From assembly GCF_041021895.1 (NCBI RefSeq), contig NZ_CP157428.1, forward strand, positions 3,224,001 to 3,288,000: a stretch of DNA of 64,000 nt, in the 5' to 3' direction. The stretch's first letter is position 1. Each line of letters starts with the position of its first letter. Both the position numbers and the translations under genes were made by a program. Of the stretch, positions 37,652 to 47,524 are shown piece by piece. The notes under the pieces are model-generated. The model was not told the DNA's origin. It worked only from the letters and a program-made list of their open reading frames with translations, and did not search any database. Origin of the DNA: Acinetobacter sp. XH1741. Lineage in GTDB: Bacteria > Pseudomonadota > Gammaproteobacteria > Pseudomonadales > Moraxellaceae.

Positions 37652-38356
37652 TCAGCGCTTCAATAACTGCATAATATGTTGCATTGTAGGTGTTTGCATG
37701 AGCTCTTCAACGCTCAAGCTCGCACCATTCGCACGCCACAATTCCACCAGATAATTGACACCCGAAGCATCTAAACCATAGTTTCTTAAATCTATTTCGG
37801 GATGAAGTTCCATTGGATGCCGTCCAACTTGTTCAGCAACTGCCAATAAAATTCCTTTATCTGACAAGATTTGAGATGAAGGTGCACTTAAAGACCATAA
37901 CCGCATTAAAGTCAGTGTGTTTATATGTTGAATGGAGTCAAAACTGATTTTTTCAATCCACTGTATATGCTGCTCTAAACTACCTGCCAAGATCGCATCA
38001 TTGACTACAGCGACCTGATCTGTAATTGATAAGACAAGCTGCATAACTTGCTTAAATAGCGGTGATAAATTCCCCGCCATAAATACCTGTGCTTTCGTAT
38101 TTGATGATAGCTGCTGCCCAAGCTGTAACATAGTTTGCTGAAGCTGAGATGAATGAATCATCATGACTGGAATTTCGAGCGCCTGTGCTCTTTTGCTTAG
38201 CATTTCTAAATGATCAGCCAACGGTTGATGCGCCCAGTCAGGTGCATTTTCAAGCTCATTTAGCCCAACAATAAGCAAAATACTGTGCGTAGATTCAATA
38301 GGCCAATTTGAAGTACTTGCCGCTAATTGGATTTTTCGAGGTAAGGGATAAAACAT
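37652..38356 (-). CDS. Degenerate EntB-like protein (isochorismatase fold plus carrier-like domain)
   Basis: 234 residues. The C-terminal 70 residues read like the aryl-carrier domain of EntB: LRNYGLDASGV, then LVELWRANGASLSVEELMQTPTMQHIMQLL, spaced exactly as GLDSxR...W...L...PT in EntB. The residue at the phosphopantetheine serine position is Ala197. The N-terminal part follows the isochorismatase layout (STHSILLIVGLNE, IPVMMIHSS, VAVVNDAILA), but the catalytic Asp of the LLIHDMQ strand is Gly31/Leu32. No siderophore genes lie nearby. It sits downstream of hemL beyond a terminator. Probably a non-catalytic relative; function unknown. Confidence 0.6.
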   Translation of the reverse strand: MFYPLPRKIQLAASTSNWPIESTHSILLIVGLNELENAPDWAHQPLADHLEMLSKRAQALEIPVMMIHSSQLQQTMLQLGQQLSSNTKAQVFMAGNLSPLFKQVMQLVLSITDQVAVVNDAILAGSLEQHIQWIEKISFDSIQHINTLTLMRLWSLSAPSSQILSDKGILLAVAEQVGRHPMELHPEIDLRNYGLDASGVNYLVELWRANGASLSVEELMQTPTMQHIMQLLKR

Positions 38357-38385
38357 TGTTCTCTACATATATAAATAGCTCAAAT

Positions 38386-38415
38386 TAAAAAGCCCGTTTT
38401 AAACGGGCTTTTTTG
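38386..38415 (-). terminator. Terminator after hemL
   Basis: AAAAAGCCCGTTTT/AAACGGGCTTTTTT, just after the hemL stop on the minus strand. Confidence 0.87.
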
Positions 38416-38418
38416 TGC

Positions 38419-39717
38419 TTACTTCATTTCGGCAAATGTTTCTTTAGCAGCTTGAATCGTATATTCAATATCTTCATCAGAATGTGCAGATGAAATAAAG
38501 CCAGCTTCAAATGCTGACGGTGCCAAGTTTACACCACGCTTTAACATGCCATGGAAGAACTTTTTGAAAGCTTCAATATCACACGCTAGCATAGAGTCAA
38601 AGCTTGTAATGTCTTCTTGGTCAGTAAAATACAAACCGAACATTGCACCGGCTTGCTGAGTTTTAAATGGAATACCCACTTCATCTGCTGCTGCTTGTAA
38701 ACCTGCAAGTAACTTTTCAAGTTGCGCAGATAACTTGCTATAAAAGTCGGGTTGACGTAAATGTTTAAACATTTCGATACCCGCACGCATCGCAAGTGGA
38801 TTACCAGATAAAGTACCTGCTTGATATACACCACCTAAAGGTGCGATGCATTCCATGATTTCACGCTTACCGCCAAATGCACCTACAGGTAAGCCTGCAC
38901 CAATAATTTTACCTAAAGTTGTTAAATCAGGTTTAACGTTATAAACCGATTGCGCACCGCCTAAAGCAACACGGAAACCTGTCATTACTTCATCAATAAT
39001 AAATACAGATTTGTATTCATCACAAATATCGCGAATCGCTTGTAAGAAACCATCAATTGGTTTCACCATATTCATGTTACCCGCGACCGGTTCAATAATG
39101 ACGCCCGCAATTTCATGGCCAAATTTAGCAAAACATTCTTTTAATGCAGCAATATCGTTATACGGCAGCGTTAAAGTATGTTTAGCAAAATCGACTGGAA
39201 CACCTTTTGAAGTTGGCTCACCTTCACCTAAAGTCAGCAAACCCGAACCCGCTTTTACTAAAAGTGAGTCAGAGTGGCCGTGGTAACAACCTTCAAACTT
39301 TACGATTTTGTCACGGCCAGTATAACCACGCGCTAAACGAATAGCCGTCATGGTCGCTTCTGTACCAGAGTTTGTCATGCGCACCAATTCAATTGATGGC
39401 ATGATTTCACAGATAATATCTGCCAATGTTGTTTCATGAACAGTCGGCGCACCAAAGCTTAAACCATCTTCTGCTGCTGTTTGCACAGCCTTAATAATTT
39501 CAGGATGAGCATGACCTAAAATCATTGGTCCCCATGAACCAACATAGTCAACATAGCGCTTACCGTCTACATCCCACAAATAAGCACCTTTGGCTTTCTC
39601 GATGAAAACAGGTGTTCCTCCAACGCCATTAAAGGCACGTACCGGAGAGTTCACACCACCTGGAATGTGTTTGCTGGCTTGTTTAAATAACTGTTCTTGC
39701 TTTGGAGATAAACTCAT
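38419..39717 (-). CDS. hemL: Glutamate-1-semialdehyde 2,1-aminomutase
   Basis: 432-residue PLP enzyme converting glutamate-1-semialdehyde to 5-aminolevulinate in the C5 heme pathway. The PLP lysine is in [19 protein letters not shown] (about Lys268). [13 protein letters not shown] carries the PLP Asp. [33 protein letters not shown] is the family N-terminal block. Length matches the E. coli enzyme (426). Single gene followed by a terminator; thiE lies 42 bases upstream on the same strand, so the two are probably cotranscribed. Confidence 0.97.
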   Translation of the reverse strand: MSLSPKQEQLFKQASKHIPGGVNSPVRAFNGVGGTPVFIEKAKGAYLWDVDGKRYVDYVGSWGPMILGHAHPEIIKAVQTAAEDGLSFGAPTVHETTLADIICEIMPSIELVRMTNSGTEATMTAIRLARGYTGRDKIVKFEGCYHGHSDSLLVKAGSGLLTLGEGEPTSKGVPVDFAKHTLTLPYNDIAALKECFAKFGHEIAGVIIEPVAGNMNMVKPIDGFLQAIRDICDEYKSVFIIDEVMTGFRVALGGAQSVYNVKPDLTTLGKIIGAGLPVGAFGGKREIMECIAPLGGVYQAGTLSGNPLAMRAGIEMFKHLRQPDFYSKLSAQLEKLLAGLQAAADEVGIPFKTQQAGAMFGLYFTDQEDITSFDSMLACDIEAFKKFFHGMLKRGVNLAPSAFEAGFISSAHSDEDIEYTIQAAKETFAEMK

Positions 39718-39759
39718 GGAAATGCTCGTCTTAAATATCTAAAAAATAATTTTGAAAGC

Positions 39760-40371
39760 TTAAGAAAATAATTGTGCCCACGCCTGTACACGGGCAGGAA
39801 TTTCAGCAGTTGATCGACCTAATATATCACTAATGACTGCACAGAGGTCAGCTCCGGCGTCAATCACGGGTTTTGAATTTTCAACAGTTAAACCACCAAT
39901 TGCACAAATAGGTAAATCATATTGAGCGGCGGCTTGCTTAATCACTTCAATGCCGACATTGCCTGCTTCTGGTTTTGTGGCAGTCGCATAAACGGCACCA
40001 AATGCAATATAAGTCGCACCATCTGCAATTGCTTTTTGTGCAAGTTCTAATGAGTTTAGGCAAGTCCGACCAATAATGACACCTTCAGGAAGTTTCGATT
40101 TTGCATCTGTGATTTCACCGTCACTTTGTCCTAAATGCACACCTAAACCAAACTGTGCAGCCAGTTGTAAGTCATCATTAATGACAAAAGGAACCTGATA
40201 TTTTTCACACAAGTGCTTGATCTGTTCAACTTCGGCGGGTTGGTCTGTTTTGTCTACTTTTTTACGGCGGTACTGTAAAATTGCGATTTGACGGGTTGCG
40301 AGTGCTGCGTCTAGTTTTTCTAATAATAATTGGATTGGGTCATCATTGGTAATGAGGTATAAACCGCGCAT
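39760..40371 (-). CDS. thiE: Thiamine-phosphate synthase
   Basis: 203-residue TIM-barrel enzyme joining hydroxymethylpyrimidine pyrophosphate with thiazole phosphate. Seen: LQYRRKK (substrate-phosphate region), VPFVINDDLQLAAQFGLGVHLGQSDG with metal-binding Asp pair, GRTCLNSLELA, YIAFGAVYATATKP and PICAIGGLTVEN. I see no TPP riboswitch in the short region before the gene. Cotranscription with hemL is likely from spacing. Confidence 0.94.
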   Translation of the reverse strand: MRGLYLITNDDPIQLLLEKLDAALATRQIAILQYRRKKVDKTDQPAEVEQIKHLCEKYQVPFVINDDLQLAAQFGLGVHLGQSDGEITDAKSKLPEGVIIGRTCLNSLELAQKAIADGATYIAFGAVYATATKPEAGNVGIEVIKQAAAQYDLPICAIGGLTVENSKPVIDAGADLCAVISDILGRSTAEIPARVQAWAQLFS

Positions 40372-40429
40372 ACTCTACTCTCGCTTTAAAAAACTTCGCT
40401 AGTATAACGGATTTATAGATCATCATAAG

Positions 40430-40465
40430 TACCGATTGATCTGGCTCGCCTAGTACCAATCGGTA
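40430..40465. repeat. Hairpin between thiE and the DUF962 gene
   Basis: TACCGATTG (40430-40438) and CAATCGGTA (40457-40465), 9-bp perfect arms, no T tract. Possible terminator remnant of the DUF962 gene. Confidence 0.45.
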
Positions 40466-40485
40466 TATTCAAAAGAAATGAAAAA

Positions 40486-40869
40486 TTAGCTCGGAATTTT
40501 ATCGCGCTTACGATCAATCAAACTTAATCGACCAGTCGCCACATCTGAAAGCATTCGCCAGTCAGAAACAAAGCTATAAAGTGGCTGTTTAAAGCTCGCA
40601 GGCTTATTTTTTTCAAACATAAAATGCCCAACCCATGCACATGCATAGCCTGAAACTAAACCATAAAGTGCATATTTCGCCTGTTTTTTACGAATGGCTT
40701 TTGAAAAAAAGTATATGCCAATGCTACTGCCCACCACATGTAAGCGTCTGCTCATGATGTTACGGTGTTCGGTTAAATAAAAACGATAAAATTCCTGATA
40801 GTTTTTAATCGGTAATTCAAACTCTGGCTGAGCTTCATGATTGAAGTTTACTGGTGCATTCACGATCAT
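40486..40869 (-). CDS. DUF962 / Mpo1-like small membrane protein
   Basis: 127 residues. The conserved DUF962 pattern is visible: FYRFYLTEHRNIMSRRLHVVGSSIG, then a hydrophobic segment, GYACAWVGHFMFEKNKPASFKQPLYSFVSDWRM. The His and Glu residues in RRLHVVG and GHFMFEKN align with the metal/oxygenase site of yeast Mpo1, which oxidises 2-hydroxy fatty acids. Two short membrane helices. Bacterial function is not established; single gene. Confidence 0.85.
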   Translation of the reverse strand: MIVNAPVNFNHEAQPEFELPIKNYQEFYRFYLTEHRNIMSRRLHVVGSSIGIYFFSKAIRKKQAKYALYGLVSGYACAWVGHFMFEKNKPASFKQPLYSFVSDWRMLSDVATGRLSLIDRKRDKIPS

Positions 40870-41034
40870 CTTCCTGATTTTTATTTGATCAAAACATCAC
40901 CTGATTGTACACCCAAAAGAAAGACGAGCGTGATATGTAGCTTTGTAACTTTCTCTATCAAAACCATGCTTTTTCGTACTAAGCTATTATACTTATTCAA
41001 GATAGTTTAAATACCTGATTCAGGGAGATCCATT

Positions 41035-42501
41035 ATGGTTGAAGTTGAGCTTAAGTTTCAGTTACCTGAATCGAAGAAAAAAACTGTCCAGCAATACTTA
41101 AAAAAGCATAAAGCACAGCAAATTCACCTACAGGCAAAATACTACGACACGCTAGACCGCTTACTTGCAAAAAATGGTATGGCGCTGCGTTTACGTAAAG
41201 AAAATGATTTATGGGTGCAAACCTTTAAAGCTGCGGGTCAAAGCCATTTACACCGCGTTGAAGAAGAAGTCTTTTTAGGTCAATGCGACCAAGCACCTGA
41301 TTTAAACCTTGAGCTCTATAAAGACAATAAAACAGTCACCGATTTACTGACTCAGGTGCTAGGCACAGAAGTTGAAAAGCTAAGCTTGCAGTTCGAGACT
41401 GATGTACACCGTACCTATCATGTATTTGAAGCAGATGACACCGCTATTGAAGTTTGTCTGGATGACGGCGTAGTAAAAACGCCAACCACACAAAGTAAAA
41501 TTTGCGAAGTCGAATTTGAACTGAAACAAGGTGCTGTTAAAACCCTGATTCAGTTTGCGCATCAATGGATTGATCGTTACGAGCTATGGCTCGATGTAAG
41601 AAGTAAAGCCGAACGCGGCAACTTACTGGCATTAGGAAAAGCTGTTTCCCCTGCTGTACATGCAAAAAGCTTGAATTTAGACAAAGACATTTCAGCCGAA
41701 CAGGCGCTTAAAAAGATTGTTGAAAACTGTTTAGGGCAGTTCCTACCCAATATGGCTGCTATTGCAGATGAAGTGGCCGAAGCTGAACATATTCATCAGG
41801 CACGTGTGAGTTTACGTCGATTACGTAGCGCACTTAAACATTTTTCTACATGGTCAAACGAGTTAAACCCAGCTTGGGAAGAGCAAATTGCCGAACTGTT
41901 CCGCCAGCTTGGCGACACGCGTGATGAAGATGCCGTTCGTACAGAAATTTTACCTATGATTGTGCAGCATGGCTCACCTGAGCTTTTGCTTCCTGTTTCT
42001 TCTGAGCAGTCTTTAAAAAACCTTGCCACTCGCTTTAAGTCAGCAGACACCATTAAACTTGTGCTCGCATTATTGGCATTTGCTTATTCAGATGAAAACA
42101 GCCAAAGCACGCATAGAAAATTGAAAAAACATATAGAAAAAAGCTTAGATAAATTACATCACCAAGTGGTAAGTCAGGCTAAGCATTTTACGGAGCTTGA
42201 AGTCACTGATCAGCACAAAATACGCAAAAAAGCCAAACAGCTACGTTACTGCATCGAATTTATATCGAGCTTATACCCGCGTAAAAATGTTCAACAGTTT
42301 TTAAAGCACTTACAACCCCTACAAAATACTTTAGGGTTTTATAACGACCTGTTTATTGCCGAAGATATATTTAACAAGGCAATTGAACATGACCCACATT
42401 TTTGGTTTGCGCTTGGGTGGATTAAAGCCAAACAGCCTTATTTACAAAATCAGTCTTCCGAAGCACTGCTTAGCTTTAAACAAGCCAAAACGTTTTGGTA
42501 A
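41035..42501 (+). CDS. CYTH-CHAD domain protein
   Basis: 488 residues. CYTH triphosphate-tunnel domain at about 1-205 starts with the diagnostic ExExK (VEVELKFQ) and has repeated acidic/basic strands (KYYDTLDRLLAKNGMALRLRKENDLWVQTFKAAG). CHAD helical domain at about 230-470 with ARVSLRRLRSALKHF, LGDTRDEDAVRTEILP and KKAKQLRYCIEFISSLYP histidine/arginine patches. CYTH enzymes act on triphosphates (tripolyphosphatase, thiamine triphosphatase) and CHAD binds polyphosphate, so inorganic polyphosphate or PPPi metabolism is plausible. Single gene with terminator. Confidence 0.93.
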   Translation: MVEVELKFQLPESKKKTVQQYLKKHKAQQIHLQAKYYDTLDRLLAKNGMALRLRKENDLWVQTFKAAGQSHLHRVEEEVFLGQCDQAPDLNLELYKDNKTVTDLLTQVLGTEVEKLSLQFETDVHRTYHVFEADDTAIEVCLDDGVVKTPTTQSKICEVEFELKQGAVKTLIQFAHQWIDRYELWLDVRSKAERGNLLALGKAVSPAVHAKSLNLDKDISAEQALKKIVENCLGQFLPNMAAIADEVAEAEHIHQARVSLRRLRSALKHFSTWSNELNPAWEEQIAELFRQLGDTRDEDAVRTEILPMIVQHGSPELLLPVSSEQSLKNLATRFKSADTIKLVLALLAFAYSDENSQSTHRKLKKHIEKSLDKLHHQVVSQAKHFTELEVTDQHKIRKKAKQLRYCIEFISSLYPRKNVQQFLKHLQPLQNTLGFYNDLFIAEDIFNKAIEHDPHFWFALGWIKAKQPYLQNQSSEALLSFKQAKTFW

Positions 42502-42507
42502 GGTTCT

Positions 42508-42540
42508 TAAAGTCGCGGCATATATGTCGCGACTTTTTAT
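42508..42540. terminator. Bidirectional terminator
   Basis: AAGTCGCG and CGCGACTT with a 10-base loop, followed by TTTTTAT. It lies between convergent genes. Confidence 0.8.
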
Positions 42541-43169
42541 CGGTATTTACCAAATACTTTCCATACGCCATTATCTGCTAATGGGTCATTATAACTATCG
42601 CTACGCTGCTTTCTTGGCTTATCGCGGGCATCGACAAGTTTAAAATGTGGTTCAACCCCGAGCACAATACCATTGGTATAAAACCGTGAACGGGTATATT
42701 CACTTTGACCATGCTGGAACACATAAGTCCTTAAATCGATAAATTCACGGTGGGCAACCAGTGCGGCGGTATCGTCACTCTGCAACCATTCTTGCATGGT
42801 AAAAATCTGGTCTGTCTCAAACTGCCCGCATTTTTCTATGAGACTTGCCACACCACGGAAAGTTTTCGATTCTTTTGCACGTGTTTTATTAATACGAATT
42901 CGGTCTACATGAAAAAAGAATAAAGGTAGGTTTAAGTGGCTCGGCAAATGAATGGCATCAGGTAATTCATCTTCCATAAAAGGCTGAAAAAGCTCTTGTG
43001 CCCTTTCGATTAAATCTTTCCACTGCTGGTAATAGGCCAAAACTTCGTCTTGTAAACCATAATAAATTGGCAGCCCTTCTACATGTTCCAAATATTGGGG
43101 CGGAAAAATATGCTGGCGTAATAAAGCAATGTCTGTTTTTAGACTTTGAATAGCAATTGCATCTTGCAT
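42537..43169 (-). CDS. Conserved hypothetical cytoplasmic protein
   Basis: 210 residues, no signal peptide or membrane segment. N-terminal helical region (SLKTDIALLRQHIFPPQYLEHVEGLP), a middle with WKDLIERAQELFQPFMEDELPDAIHLPSHLNLPLFFFHVDRIRINKTRAKESKTFRG, and a basic, polar C-terminus. I do not recognise a family. Codon use looks like its neighbours. It lies between the CYTH-CHAD gene and the divergent DUF3144 gene, with the start about 100 bases from the latter. Confidence 0.7.
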   Translation of the reverse strand: MQDAIAIQSLKTDIALLRQHIFPPQYLEHVEGLPIYYGLQDEVLAYYQQWKDLIERAQELFQPFMEDELPDAIHLPSHLNLPLFFFHVDRIRINKTRAKESKTFRGVASLIEKCGQFETDQIFTMQEWLQSDDTAALVAHREFIDLRTYVFQHGQSEYTRSRFYTNGIVLGVEPHFKLVDARDKPRKQRSDSYNDPLADNGVWKVFGKYR

Positions 43170-43270
43170 ACTAACCCCCCATACTTAGGCTATTTACAGA
43201 CTAAGGCAAAGGTTTTGTTTCCGCAAGGCTTTGCCTATAATAAGCAGCTCTATTTTTGCGGGAATAAGTC

Positions 43271-43660
43271 ATGTCTCATAAGATTAATGCAACAGATATT
43301 ACTGAAGAAGAAGCGTTAAATGCTGTTTTCTTTGAGCGTGCGGATGAATTCATTAAACAAGCGAATGATTTTTGTCGCCCGCCTAAAGGCCAAAAGCCTG
43401 ACCCTGCCGAGCTTCGCGGCCAAGTGAGTGCAGCCATGTTATTTGCCACTGCCCGTTTTAATACATGGGTTGCTGCAAACAACTTTAAAGATGGCAATGA
43501 AATGCGCGATGCAAAAGAGCAAGTCATGTCTTATCTGCTTCAGCAATTTCAAATGATGCTTGAAGATAACTTTGATGAATATTGCGAGCAGTTCGAAAAC
43601 TACTTACGTTTCCGTAAGAATGAAGATTTCCATGCTCACAAACATGATCATGATCATTAA
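43271..43660 (+). CDS. DUF3144 protein
   Basis: 129-residue soluble helical protein. The DUF3144 region is seen as FFERADEFIKQANDFC, VSAAMLFATARFNTWVAA and VMSYLLQQFQMMLEDNFDEYCEQFENYL. The C-terminus is a His/Asp-rich tail (FHAHKHDHDH), suggestive of divalent metal binding. No experimentally defined function that I know of. Single gene. Confidence 0.86.
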   Translation: MSHKINATDITEEEALNAVFFERADEFIKQANDFCRPPKGQKPDPAELRGQVSAAMLFATARFNTWVAANNFKDGNEMRDAKEQVMSYLLQQFQMMLEDNFDEYCEQFENYLRFRKNEDFHAHKHDHDH

Positions 43661-43678
43661 TCAGTTTTAAATACCCAA

Positions 43679-43708
43679 ATAAAAAGCCACTTTACGTGGC
43701 TTTTTATT
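43679..43708. terminator. Bidirectional terminator
   Basis: AAAAAGCCAC, TTTAC, GTGGCTTTTTATT between convergent DUF3144 and M16 genes. Confidence 0.85.
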
Positions 43709-43720
43709 TATAAGGCTATT

Positions 43721-46483
43721 TTACTGCTTTTGAGGTTGACCATATTGGTCAGCCATCACTTCCACAAGATTTGAAAGTTTAATATATTTTTTAATGACAG
43801 CATTTACATCAGCCACAGTCAGCTTTGTTAAATCTTGATCATGCTTAACACGGTCAAGTAATGTTTTACCTGACTCAAGCTCAAGATTCAGCATACCGTG
43901 AATATTGCGCTCGTCTTCTAATGCAGTAACACGTTTTTTCATGAGATCTGCTTTCGCTGCTGCAAGCTCTTGCTCGGTAATTCCCTTGGTGATCAAGTCA
44001 TTAAGTACCTTATGAACAGAGGCAGTAACTTGCGCTGAACGCCCAGCCGTATAGTTTGCACTAATACTTAATGCACCCACATTGGTATCTTGATCGAGTT
44101 GCAGACCTGTGCCAAAACCATATACCAATGCATTTTTCTCACGAAGCTCTTGAGCCAAACGTGATGAAATTTGAGAATCACCCAAAATGTAATTCATTAA
44201 AATTAAGGCAGATGCATCTGGATGGTTTTTACCAACTGGCAACGTGAGTACGCTTTGGTAACTACCAAATTCACGCTGTTCAGATAAAGCATGGACTTGC
44301 TGAGCAGGATAATCTACATGCTTAATCAAGATTTTTTCATACGGCTGTTTACTGTTCCAGCTTCCGAACTCTTGATTCAATAGCTTTTTCATTTTCTTGG
44401 CATCGAATGAACCTGTAATCGCAATTTGCGCATGGTTCATTGCAAAGAAATGCTCATACAGCTCTTTAACCTGTTCTTGAGTCACATTCTTTAATTGTTT
44501 TTTAGCCAGCTCAGGTTCAAAGTGATAACGCAAATCACCCGGTTGGTATTCTTCAAGTAAACGTGACAAGGTTAAACCAGCCACCACATCCGGTTCTGTA
44601 TAAGGACGATCAAGGCTCGATAAGCTTTGAGACTTAATTAAATCGAATTGAGATTGTTCAAATTTAGGGTTTTTCATGACCTCTAAAACAAACTTGAAGA
44701 ACTCATCAAATTTTTCAGTTTTAGATTGAATGTTAATGGTCATGCCATTGCCGTCAGCACTTGCATAAGCTGCACCGCCTGCATCAATCGACTTATCAGC
44801 AATATCTTGCAAGCTATATTTGTCAGAACCACGCAGTAACAAATACGACGTTAAATCAACAACCGTGCCTTTATCAAATAAAGATTTTTCCGTACCAAAA
44901 TCCATCGTAATAGTGGCATAAGTACGATCATCACGGGTTTCTACAGGGAACAAAGCATACTTCATTCCATTTTTAAGTTTGCCGCGGCTAATCTTTTTCT
45001 CATTACTTTCAGCATATTGCTTAGAAGTTTTTAAGAACTCGGCAACTTCTTGTTGATAAACTTTCGGGTCTTTTAAAGGCTCTGGTTTAACATCGGTTTG
45101 ATCTAAAGTTTTAGGCTTATCTTTTGGATCAAGTTGCAAAGCTTTCTTTTGATCTTCTGGTGTCGGCAAAATATCGCCATCAATACGATGCCCAGCAACA
45201 AGGAACTGTTTTAAGGTTTGATTGACTTCGTTGAGCTTCACTTTCTCAACTGCATCTAAATCTTTAAAATATTGATCCCATTTGCCGCCTGCGACGCTGT
45301 AATCACTTAAACGAGAACCCAAAGCAACGGCGTCTTTATTAATTAACTCGCCTTGTGTTTTCATTAAACTTTTTACACGATTTAGCTCGGTTTCCGTAAA
45401 AGGTTTACCCTTTTCGATTCCGCTGAGCAACGCACTTTCAACCTTGTTAGGGTCATTTTTTGGTGAATAGACAGCACCTAAAAACACCACATTAAAATCT
45501 TGATCTAACCAAGTTGACGCCTGAACATCTGTGCTAATACCTGTTTCAACCATGTTCTGGTACAAATGACCACTTGGCTGCATGGTATATAACATGGGTG
45601 CTAAAGCCAGTGTCGGCTGAATTTTGACGTTTTTTCCATTCATATAAATATGGAATTTGGCTAAATCACTGCCCTTTTTCACCACAAATTCGCGATCTTT
45701 CATTTTTGTGGAATCTAATACCGGCACTTGAACTGGCTTAGGCACAGCCCGTGCAGGAATCGGGCTAAAATATTGGTCAATTGTTTTTAAAATATCAGTT
45801 TTATCAAACTTACCAGAAACGACCATCACCGCATTATTCGGCGCATACCAACTGCGGTAAAACTGATTCAATTCCGGCATTTTAATAGATTTAAGTTCAG
45901 GTAAATCACCAATTGGTAATCGTCCTAAATACTTGTTCCCATAAGCCGATTTCCACATTTGATCCATCAGAACAGCAAATGGCTGATCCATACGGACTTC
46001 ACGTTCGCGCTTAACAATTTCAATTTCAGAAGGAACGAATTTTTCTTGTAAAACCAATTTGTCCATACGCTCAGATTCGAGATACAACACTTCATCAAGT
46101 GCAGTTTTTTCTGGACGAACAATATTGGTATATTTGGTCGAATAATAATCCGTGCTTGCGTTAGTCATTAAGGTATATTGATCTAAACGGCGCTGGAATT
46201 CTTCACCCTTCACATTTTGCGTACCTTTAAATGCCAAATGTTCGAGTAAATGAGCTAAGCCACTTTTACCTTGTGGATCGTTTAAAGAACCCGTCAAATA
46301 AATAGTATTAATAAAGATTTTATTTTCTTTGTCATTCGGTGCAAGAACTACCCGAAAACCATTATCTAATTTATATTCCTCAATATTTTGCTTACTTTTT
46401 ACTAATGTCGTTTGTGCCAAAGACGCAGCACTTATACCAAGAATACATAGGGAGAGTGTCAGTTGTTTAAACTGCATAAACAT
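43721..46483 (-). CDS. Periplasmic M16 (pitrilysin-type) zinc metallopeptidase
   Basis: 920 residues with signal peptide (about 1-23, ending ASLA). The inverted zinc motif HLLEH is at residues 78-82, with Glu81 as general base. The distal ligand lies in the LDEVLYLESERM region about 75 residues later. Two tandem M16 halves: the catalytic N-half (about 30-260) and an inactive C-half (from about 500) beginning KISRGKLKNGMKYALFPVETRDD. Full-length fusion typical of the 900-residue PqqL/pitrilysin-like group. Substrate unknown. Confidence 0.92.
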   Translation of the reverse strand: MFMQFKQLTLSLCILGISAASLAQTTLVKSKQNIEEYKLDNGFRVVLAPNDKENKIFINTIYLTGSLNDPQGKSGLAHLLEHLAFKGTQNVKGEEFQRRLDQYTLMTNASTDYYSTKYTNIVRPEKTALDEVLYLESERMDKLVLQEKFVPSEIEIVKREREVRMDQPFAVLMDQMWKSAYGNKYLGRLPIGDLPELKSIKMPELNQFYRSWYAPNNAVMVVSGKFDKTDILKTIDQYFSPIPARAVPKPVQVPVLDSTKMKDREFVVKKGSDLAKFHIYMNGKNVKIQPTLALAPMLYTMQPSGHLYQNMVETGISTDVQASTWLDQDFNVVFLGAVYSPKNDPNKVESALLSGIEKGKPFTETELNRVKSLMKTQGELINKDAVALGSRLSDYSVAGGKWDQYFKDLDAVEKVKLNEVNQTLKQFLVAGHRIDGDILPTPEDQKKALQLDPKDKPKTLDQTDVKPEPLKDPKVYQQEVAEFLKTSKQYAESNEKKISRGKLKNGMKYALFPVETRDDRTYATITMDFGTEKSLFDKGTVVDLTSYLLLRGSDKYSLQDIADKSIDAGGAAYASADGNGMTINIQSKTEKFDEFFKFVLEVMKNPKFEQSQFDLIKSQSLSSLDRPYTEPDVVAGLTLSRLLEEYQPGDLRYHFEPELAKKQLKNVTQEQVKELYEHFFAMNHAQIAITGSFDAKKMKKLLNQEFGSWNSKQPYEKILIKHVDYPAQQVHALSEQREFGSYQSVLTLPVGKNHPDASALILMNYILGDSQISSRLAQELREKNALVYGFGTGLQLDQDTNVGALSISANYTAGRSAQVTASVHKVLNDLITKGITEQELAAAKADLMKKRVTALEDERNIHGMLNLELESGKTLLDRVKHDQDLTKLTVADVNAVIKKYIKLSNLVEVMADQYGQPQKQ

Positions 46484-46572
46484 AGAAATACCAATTAATT
46501 TGAATAATTAAAAATCAATAGTCGTGGCCCTATAGTAGGAAATTTAAGCTGAGATTAATAGTAAAGATTTGA

Positions 46573-46600
46573 AAAAAAAGCCGTTTATTTAAACGGCTTT
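46573..46600 (-). terminator. Terminator after phzF-like gene
   Basis: AAAGCCGTTT, ATTT, AAACGGCTTT; on the minus strand TTTTTT follows. Confidence 0.83.
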
Positions 46601-46605
46601 ATATT

Positions 46606-47421
46606 TTAAGGAAAAATTTCTGCCTGCATGAACAACTTGCCATATCCTGAAATTTCAATACGTTCCGAGTTGAGAATGTTGCAATACAAAACCCCGCCTC
46701 GGCCAGAAGCTTGATAAGCCACAATATTATTTTTAGCGAGTTTTTCTGCCCAGAGCGGTGCTATTGCAGTATGGATTGAACCCGTAACAGGGTCTTCCTC
46801 AATTCCGGCAACAGGTGCAAAGTAACGAGATACACAGTCATAATGCTCGTCTGCTTTTGTCGTGATTGCGACATCCATATCTTGGGTGGTAATTGCCGTT
46901 CGCTTACCTAAAGTTTTGAGCAAATTCATATCGGGTTTTTCATCTAACACATCTTGAACAGACTCATATTCAACAATATAACCTTGCTCATTTTGATAAA
47001 CCGCTTTAAACGGCTTGGTTAGTGCTTGACGTAACAAAGGCGTATAATCTTCGATTTGATGCGCTTTTCGAATTGGAAAATTCATTCTAATTTTGCCATC
47101 TTCATCTTGCTGAACGATAAAAACACCTAAGTTTCGAACATGAAAATTAATGGTCTTTTTCTCGGTAAAATCTTTAAATAATACAAAAGCACTAGCAAGG
47201 GTCGCATGCCCACAAAAAGCGACTTCAACAGTTGGCGTAAACCAACGGATTTCATAGTTTTCTGAGTCTATAATTTTTACAAAGGCAGTTTCTGACAAGT
47301 TATTTTCAAGGGCAATGTTCTGCATTAAATCCTCATTAAGCCATTCTTTTTCAACAATGACAGCAGCCGGATTTCCACGAAATAATTCTTTTGTAAAAGC
47401 ATCAACCTGATACATTTTCAT
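46606..47421 (-). CDS. PhzF-family isomerase-like protein
   Basis: 271 residues in the diaminopimelate-epimerase fold. Opening YQVDAFTKELFRGNPAAVIV, the catalytic Glu in NNLSETAF (about Glu45), VAFCGHATLASAFVLF and the C-terminal half with EEDPVTGSIHTAIAPLWAE are all canonical. PhzF itself isomerises a phenazine precursor. No phenazine genes are near, so this is a PhzF-like protein of unknown substrate. Single gene. Confidence 0.92.
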   Translation of the reverse strand: MKMYQVDAFTKELFRGNPAAVIVEKEWLNEDLMQNIALENNLSETAFVKIIDSENYEIRWFTPTVEVAFCGHATLASAFVLFKDFTEKKTINFHVRNLGVFIVQQDEDGKIRMNFPIRKAHQIEDYTPLLRQALTKPFKAVYQNEQGYIVEYESVQDVLDEKPDMNLLKTLGKRTAITTQDMDVAITTKADEHYDCVSRYFAPVAGIEEDPVTGSIHTAIAPLWAEKLAKNNIVAYQASGRGGVLYCNILNSERIEISGYGKLFMQAEIFP

Positions 47422-47524
47422 AATAAAGCACTCTTTTGTAATAGACTCATTTTTGAAAAATTTTAAACAGAAAAACAGATACAGTTTTTTTTAAATTAAC
47501 AGCACAGCGTCAATTTTTACCTAT

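Noticed and set aside
37652..38356. Part of a siderophore cluster
   Set aside because: EntB-like in outline, but catalytic residues are absent and no other siderophore gene is near.
40372..40485. TPP riboswitch for thiE
   Set aside because: The leader is only about 110 bases and lacks the conserved thi-box sequences; the hairpin there looks like a terminator remnant.
46606..47421. Phenazine biosynthesis gene
   Set aside because: PhzF-fold proteins are widespread in non-producers and no phz partners are present.
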